Source: Helicobacter ganmani (GTDB taxonomy: Bacteria; Campylobacterota; Campylobacteria; Campylobacterales; Helicobacteraceae). From it: a stretch of DNA of 64,000 bases. The translations under genes were made by a program, and so were the position numbers. Below, piece after piece: positions 60,663-64,000 of the stretch. The notes under the pieces were generated by a model. It was not told the DNA's origin, made no database searches, and saw only the letters and a program-made list of their open reading frames with translations. The stretch's first letter is position 1; every line of letters starts with the position of its first letter. The stretch lies in assembly GCF_003364315.1 (NCBI RefSeq), contig NZ_NXLS01000004.1:62001-126000 (forward strand), in the 5' to 3' direction.

Positions 60663-61457
60663 TTAGCCTGCAATCTCAAACTGCGGAGTGTAAGAATTGC
60701 TCACTGCATTTGCAACATAGCTTTTCACTATATATTCAAGAAGTTTTTTTTGTTGTTCCTCGTTGGTAGTATTTTGCGATTCTGCATTTGCACTACTCAT
60801 ATTAGCTGCATCATTTATGGTTACAAAATCCTGTTTGGAATCCTGCTTTGCCCTATTCTCTATCGCGACAGAATCTTTTGTAGAATCTGTTTCTTGGGAT
60901 TCTTCGCTCTCTTCCGTCTGTTCTTTAAGCTCTTGTGCTCGTTCTTGTGCTTGCTCACTCCTTGCTTGGGCTTCCATTTGTGCGGCATTTGCAGCAACCT
61001 TGTAATCCTGCGGACTAGGGTCTGCTGGAGCCATTGCAGCAGAGGCAATCTGACGCGCATTTTGGATAGTCTCCTCTGGTGTTCTACCCTCTTTCATAGT
61101 GATTGGAACTTCACCTGATGTTGCATACATTTTACCATCAGGTCCGCGTGTATAGCCAAAACTCGCTCCACCGCTTACGACACCTGCACCCGCACCAACA
61201 TGTGCAGCTTCGTGCGCTCGCACACTTGCGTCAATAGCTGCTAACTCACGCACATATTGTTGCTCACTTGCATCTAATTTCTCACCATTGGGAGCTTCCG
61301 GCGCACTTATATCTGTGTTTTGCGATTCCTCTGTCGTGTCGCTAGATTGCGCCTCTTGCGCTTCTGTTAGCTTACTAAAATCATTTTCTAAATCTTGTGC
61401 TTTAAAATTATTGGAGTAATTTTGCAAATTAAAGTAGATATTCGTTCCTATCTGCAT
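60663..61457 (-). CDS. SprA-like putative metalloprotease
   Basis: 264 residues. The core V-R-A-H-E-A-A-H-V-G-A-G-A-G (HEAAH at 82-86) and S-G-G-A-S-F-G-Y-T-R-G-P-D-G-K-M-Y-A match the SprA-related family (Campylobacter CJM1_0395 type), which has an HExxH-like site but little functional work. Both ends are polar, E/Q/S-rich and probably disordered. No signal peptide. AAGGAGATACAAG lies before the ATG. Confidence 0.85.
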   Translation of the reverse strand: MQIGTNIYFNLQNYSNNFKAQDLENDFSKLTEAQEAQSSDTTEESQNTDISAPEAPNGEKLDASEQQYVRELAAIDASVRAHEAAHVGAGAGVVSGGASFGYTRGPDGKMYATSGEVPITMKEGRTPEETIQNARQIASAAMAPADPSPQDYKVAANAAQMEAQARSEQAQERAQELKEQTEESEESQETDSTKDSVAIENRAKQDSKQDFVTINDAANMSSANAESQNTTNEEQQKKLLEYIVKSYVANAVSNSYTPQFEIAG

Positions 61458-61487
61458 TCTTGTATCTCCTTAATCTATTTATTAAAA

Positions 61488-61493
61488 ATTATA
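61488..61493 (-). promoter_or_regulatory. -10 element (TATAAT) of the SprA-like gene
   Basis: Perfect TATAAT on the minus strand, 31 bases before the ATG at 61457; it may also drive azlC and downstream genes. Confidence 0.55.
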
Positions 61494-61562
61494 GCTAAAA
61501 TTAGAATAAGAATTTATAAATTTAATGATTCTTTACGACAAGGTTTAAGATTTCTTTCAAAT

Positions 61563-63152
61563 CTAAACCTTAAAAGAATCCAATTGGTTATTTAATGCAC
61601 TAGCTTTTTGGGAAATTTCTTTAGAGATTCCATCAATCAAATGCACTGCTTTGCTATTTTCATCTGTCAATCTTTGCACTTCTCCCACTTGTTTTAGAAT
61701 ATCATTCACCGCAGTAAAAAGTTCATTCGTTTTTTGCAAAGATTGAGAAGAAGCTTCTACTGCGTCTTCTAGGGATTTAACACTTGTTTCTAAATCTTCT
61801 GTGCTTTCTATGGAAGCATCTGCTATGCTTACGGTGTTTTGAACATTCGCGCCCATTGCATTATTGGCATCAGAGACAGATTGAATAATCGTATTTACCA
61901 CGGCATTGATTTCATTCAAGCTTTTTTGAGTGCGTTCCGCAAGCTTGCGCACCTCATCAGCTACGACAGCAAATCCCCTTCCTGCTTCTCCCGCACGTGC
62001 AGCTTCTATGTTTGCATTCAAGGCGAGCAAGCTTGTTTGGTCGGCAATATCGGCAATAATAGTCAAAACGCCTTTAATTTTATCTGTTTCTTGTGCGGTT
62101 TGCGCGAGACGTTCCGCAATACTTTGCTCTGTACTGACATTTCCTTGCACTTCATTGATGACTTTTAGCAAAAGCGCTTTTGTTCTTGAAAGCTGCTTCG
62201 CAGAATCCTGAATATCGTGCGCACTTTTCTGCACCAAAGACATAGAATCATTTAACATCAGTTCAATATTATTACCAAGCTTTGTGCTACGTTCTACGAT
62301 TTGCACAAGACATTCTATGCGCTCATCAATTTCTTTGGACGCATTAGAAAGTTGCGTGGATTGTAAAATATTTTGATGACTTGCGTCTTTAGCGTCGGCA
62401 ACGGTATTATCAATCTTTTGAATAAAATCATTGATATACGTACTTGCCTTTGCAATTTCGTCCTCATTTTTGATTGGCAAACGTTTGGTTAAATCTCCCT
62501 CTCCTTGAGAAAGGTCATAAGCCACATTTGCGAGATTGGAAATAGGGTTAAATACCCAACGATTAAACAAAAAGAGCAACACGAGCAAGGCGATGACACT
62601 CACACTAATCATCCAAAACAGAATCGTAAGTTGAATTTCGCTAGAGCGACTCATTAACTCTTGGCTTGAAATTTGCATTTCAGCTACTCCTAGCACCTCA
62701 CCCACTTGCGAAGTCGCATGACACATCAAACAAGATTCCTCTGCGATAAGCGGCTTTGCCATTAAATAGCCTTGGTCATTTTCCGCTTTATAGATTCTAA
62801 TAAATTCTTTTTTGGTTTTAAAAACTTCTAAAATTTCCGGAATCGTCGTGTAAGTTTTCTTTAAACCCATTAAATCAATAATTGCTTGAGAGGGGAAAAG
62901 TTCCATATTTGTAATACCCGGCACTTTTTTAGAACCCTCAATAAAGCTCCCAATAATCTCTGGGTCTCCTGTATTCATCGCAACTTTTAACCCCTCAAAA
63001 AGCATTGCGTTTAACTGATGAAGCTCATTTGTGGAACTACTTTTGGCAATATTATTAAATCCATTGGATAAATTATAATGCACCATTCCCAAAAGGGCTA
63101 ACAAAAACACAACAATCATCACAATGATTTTAGACCGGATTGTCTTTAACAT
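61563..63152 (-). CDS. Methyl-accepting chemotaxis protein with periplasmic heme c-type motif
   Basis: 529 residues. Membrane segments near 8-28 and 174-194 bracket a periplasmic domain that ends in C-L-M-C-H (141-145), a classical heme c attachment motif, just before the second helix. This matches DUF3365-type heme sensors (Tll0287-like). A HAMP domain (about 195-250) and the MA signalling domain follow ([19 protein letters not shown]). Likely senses redox state or a gas. Full length. Confidence 0.9.
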   Translation of the reverse strand: MLKTIRSKIIVMIVVFLLALLGMVHYNLSNGFNNIAKSSSTNELHQLNAMLFEGLKVAMNTGDPEIIGSFIEGSKKVPGITNMELFPSQAIIDLMGLKKTYTTIPEILEVFKTKKEFIRIYKAENDQGYLMAKPLIAEESCLMCHATSQVGEVLGVAEMQISSQELMSRSSEIQLTILFWMISVSVIALLVLLFLFNRWVFNPISNLANVAYDLSQGEGDLTKRLPIKNEDEIAKASTYINDFIQKIDNTVADAKDASHQNILQSTQLSNASKEIDERIECLVQIVERSTKLGNNIELMLNDSMSLVQKSAHDIQDSAKQLSRTKALLLKVINEVQGNVSTEQSIAERLAQTAQETDKIKGVLTIIADIADQTSLLALNANIEAARAGEAGRGFAVVADEVRKLAERTQKSLNEINAVVNTIIQSVSDANNAMGANVQNTVSIADASIESTEDLETSVKSLEDAVEASSQSLQKTNELFTAVNDILKQVGEVQRLTDENSKAVHLIDGISKEISQKASALNNQLDSFKV

Positions 63153-63211
63153 AAATGTCCCTTTCCCAACTCAAAATCCCTAGCAAAACTTAATCTTATA
63201 AATGTTGTCTT

Positions 63212-63217
63212 ATTATA
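63212..63217 (-). promoter_or_regulatory. -10 element (TATAAT) of the chemoreceptor
   Basis: Perfect TATAAT on the minus strand, 59 bases upstream of the chemoreceptor ATG. The gap to 63308 is AT-rich and has no gene. Confidence 0.45.
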
Positions 63218-63308
63218 TAGGTGCTGCTATAAAAAACTAATTAAACTTTATTTTATCCAAAATAATTAAGTTATAAGTTTAAATTATGTTATTTTTAGAT
63301 TCCAAACC

Positions 63309-64000
63309 TTATGTATTTTGTGTGAGATTTTGCATAGGCAACTCTACCTTAAATTCCGCTCCTTCTTTTTCATTGACAAAGAGGATTCTGCCCTCCATAC
63401 GTTCTAAAATCATTTGCACCATTGCCAATCCCATTCCACTACCATTTCTTTTGGTTGTAAAAAATGCCTCAAATATCTTTCTTGTTACTTCTGCGCTAAC
63501 GCCTCCGCCGTTATCTTGCACACGAATCACGCAGATTTTTGTTCCTGCAATATTTTCCTCCATTGCACAATCAATACGAATTTTACCCTCTTTAATCTCT
63601 CCATTATTCAAACGCTCTCTTACTGCTTCAATCGCATTATCCAACAAAACAATCATCACTTGTTGCAATTCATTTTTATTTGCATAAATTTTTAATGATT
63701 TTTTAATCTTGCAAGGCTGCATTTTGATACTGATTTTTTTATCTACAAGCCCATAAAACAGCTCTAGCATTTCCTTGATTGCAAAATAAACTTCAAATTC
63801 CTCTTTATTTTTACTTGGGCTATAAAATTCTCTAAATGCTTCAATTGTTTTGGACATAAAGTCAATTTGCTGTGCCATCATTTGAATATATTTTTCAAAA
63901 TTTTCGCTATTTAATTCATCAAACTGATGCATTTCCTTGAGATTCTGACAAAGCAAATACAAAGAATTTAATGGTTGTTTCCATTGGTGCGCAATATTTC
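63309..64000 (-). CDS. Sensor histidine kinase, C-terminal part (cut by window edge)
   Basis: The frame stays open to the window end and includes N-I-A-H-Q-W-K-Q-P-L-N-S-L (phosphorylated histidine, H-box of the HisKA type) near 63960-63997. N-box L-L-D-N-A-I-E-A, G1 D-N-G-G-G-V and G2 G-S-G-M-G-L-A follow. The sensing region lies outside the window. Confidence 0.9.
   Translation of the reverse strand, partial: NIAHQWKQPLNSLYLLCQNLKEMHQFDELNSENFEKYIQMMAQQIDFMSKTIEAFREFYSPSKNKEEFEVYFAIKEMLELFYGLVDKKISIKMQPCKIKKSLKIYANKNELQQVMIVLLDNAIEAVRERLNNGEIKEGKIRIDCAMEENIAGTKICVIRVQDNGGGVSAEVTRKIFEAFFTTKRNGSGMGLAMVQMILERMEGRILFVNEKEGAEFKVELPMQNLTQNT

Noticed and set aside
60750-61118. Plus-strand cysteine-rich frame of 122 codons
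   Set aside because: Antisense shadow of the SprA-like gene; its composition is that of a reverse complement of Q/E/S codons.
1-64000. tRNA and rRNA genes
   Set aside because: No cloverleaf with CCA-end logic or rRNA-like stretch was noticed in the intergenic gaps; gaps are mostly under 200 bases.

Overview
The window is a compact, AT-rich bacterial chromosome segment with short intergenic gaps, many overlapping start and stop codons, and long runs of genes on one strand. The gene content points to Campylobacterota and most likely to an enterohepatic Helicobacter. The clues are a Fur with an extra C-terminal CxxC, CheV, the flgM-flgN-flgK group, lpxB-greA-dut, a Csd3-type cell-shape peptidase, tatB-tatC-queA-rsmG, sppA-purU and mqo. 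A Campylobacter-type major porin (MOMP family) argues against H. pylori and fits the H. pullorum/H. canadensis side of the genus. The species assignment is inference. No rRNA, tRNA, CRISPR array or prophage was seen.

Layout. 1-5.5 kb holds housekeeping genes (rsfS fragment, nadD, prepilin peptidase, ybgC, DUF493, an M15 peptidase), fur, a Fur-box-preceded DUF2325 gene, an orphan response regulator and a DUF5131 gene. 5.6-8.3 kb is a zorA-zorB-HNH cassette resembling type II Zorya anti-phage defence, with zorA broken by two frameshifts. 8.3-11.1 kb is flgK-flgN-flgM with a sigma-28 promoter. 11.3-20.2 kb is a plus-strand run: csd3, NUDT14-like Nudix, coiled-coil protein, lpxB, greA, dut, yfgM/bamB-like pair, coaX, hisG, leuC. 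20.2-25.8 kb holds a dispersed repeat, a frameshifted FkbM methyltransferase with a G tract, a two-component pair, an AAA ATPase and cheV. 25.9-35.4 kb holds msbA, a class A PBP, the porin with an unusual tandem-repeat promoter, metH and a DedA protein. 35.5-40.0 kb is an eight-gene operon (HMA2 protein, ferritin-like protein, three small membrane proteins, a P-type ATPase and two further small membrane proteins) that resembles a ferrosome (fez) cluster; a Fur-box-like site sits over its promoter. 40.2-53.7 kb holds glnA, a large soluble sensor-like protein, lepA, sppA-purU, a lipoprotein, tatBC, queA, rsmG and a Crp/Fnr regulator paired with a PilJ-type sensor. 53.7-63.2 kb is a long minus-strand run: EamA transporter, metal ABC transporter interrupted by mqo, NlpC/P60 lipoprotein, ArsC-like protein, AzlCD, SprA-like protein and a chemoreceptor with a heme c motif. 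The window ends inside a histidine kinase.

How the parts fit. Iron is a recurring theme: Fur, a near-perfect Fur box before the DUF2325 gene, a second Fur-like box over the fez-like promoter, a ferritin-like protein and a metal P-type ATPase. Surface variability is another: a porin promoter built of 11-bp units each carrying TATAAT, and a G-tract in the FkbM gene. The most interesting candidates are the fez-like operon, including a 43-residue gene that is easily missed, and the Zorya-like cassette whose first gene is off by one T in a T tract.
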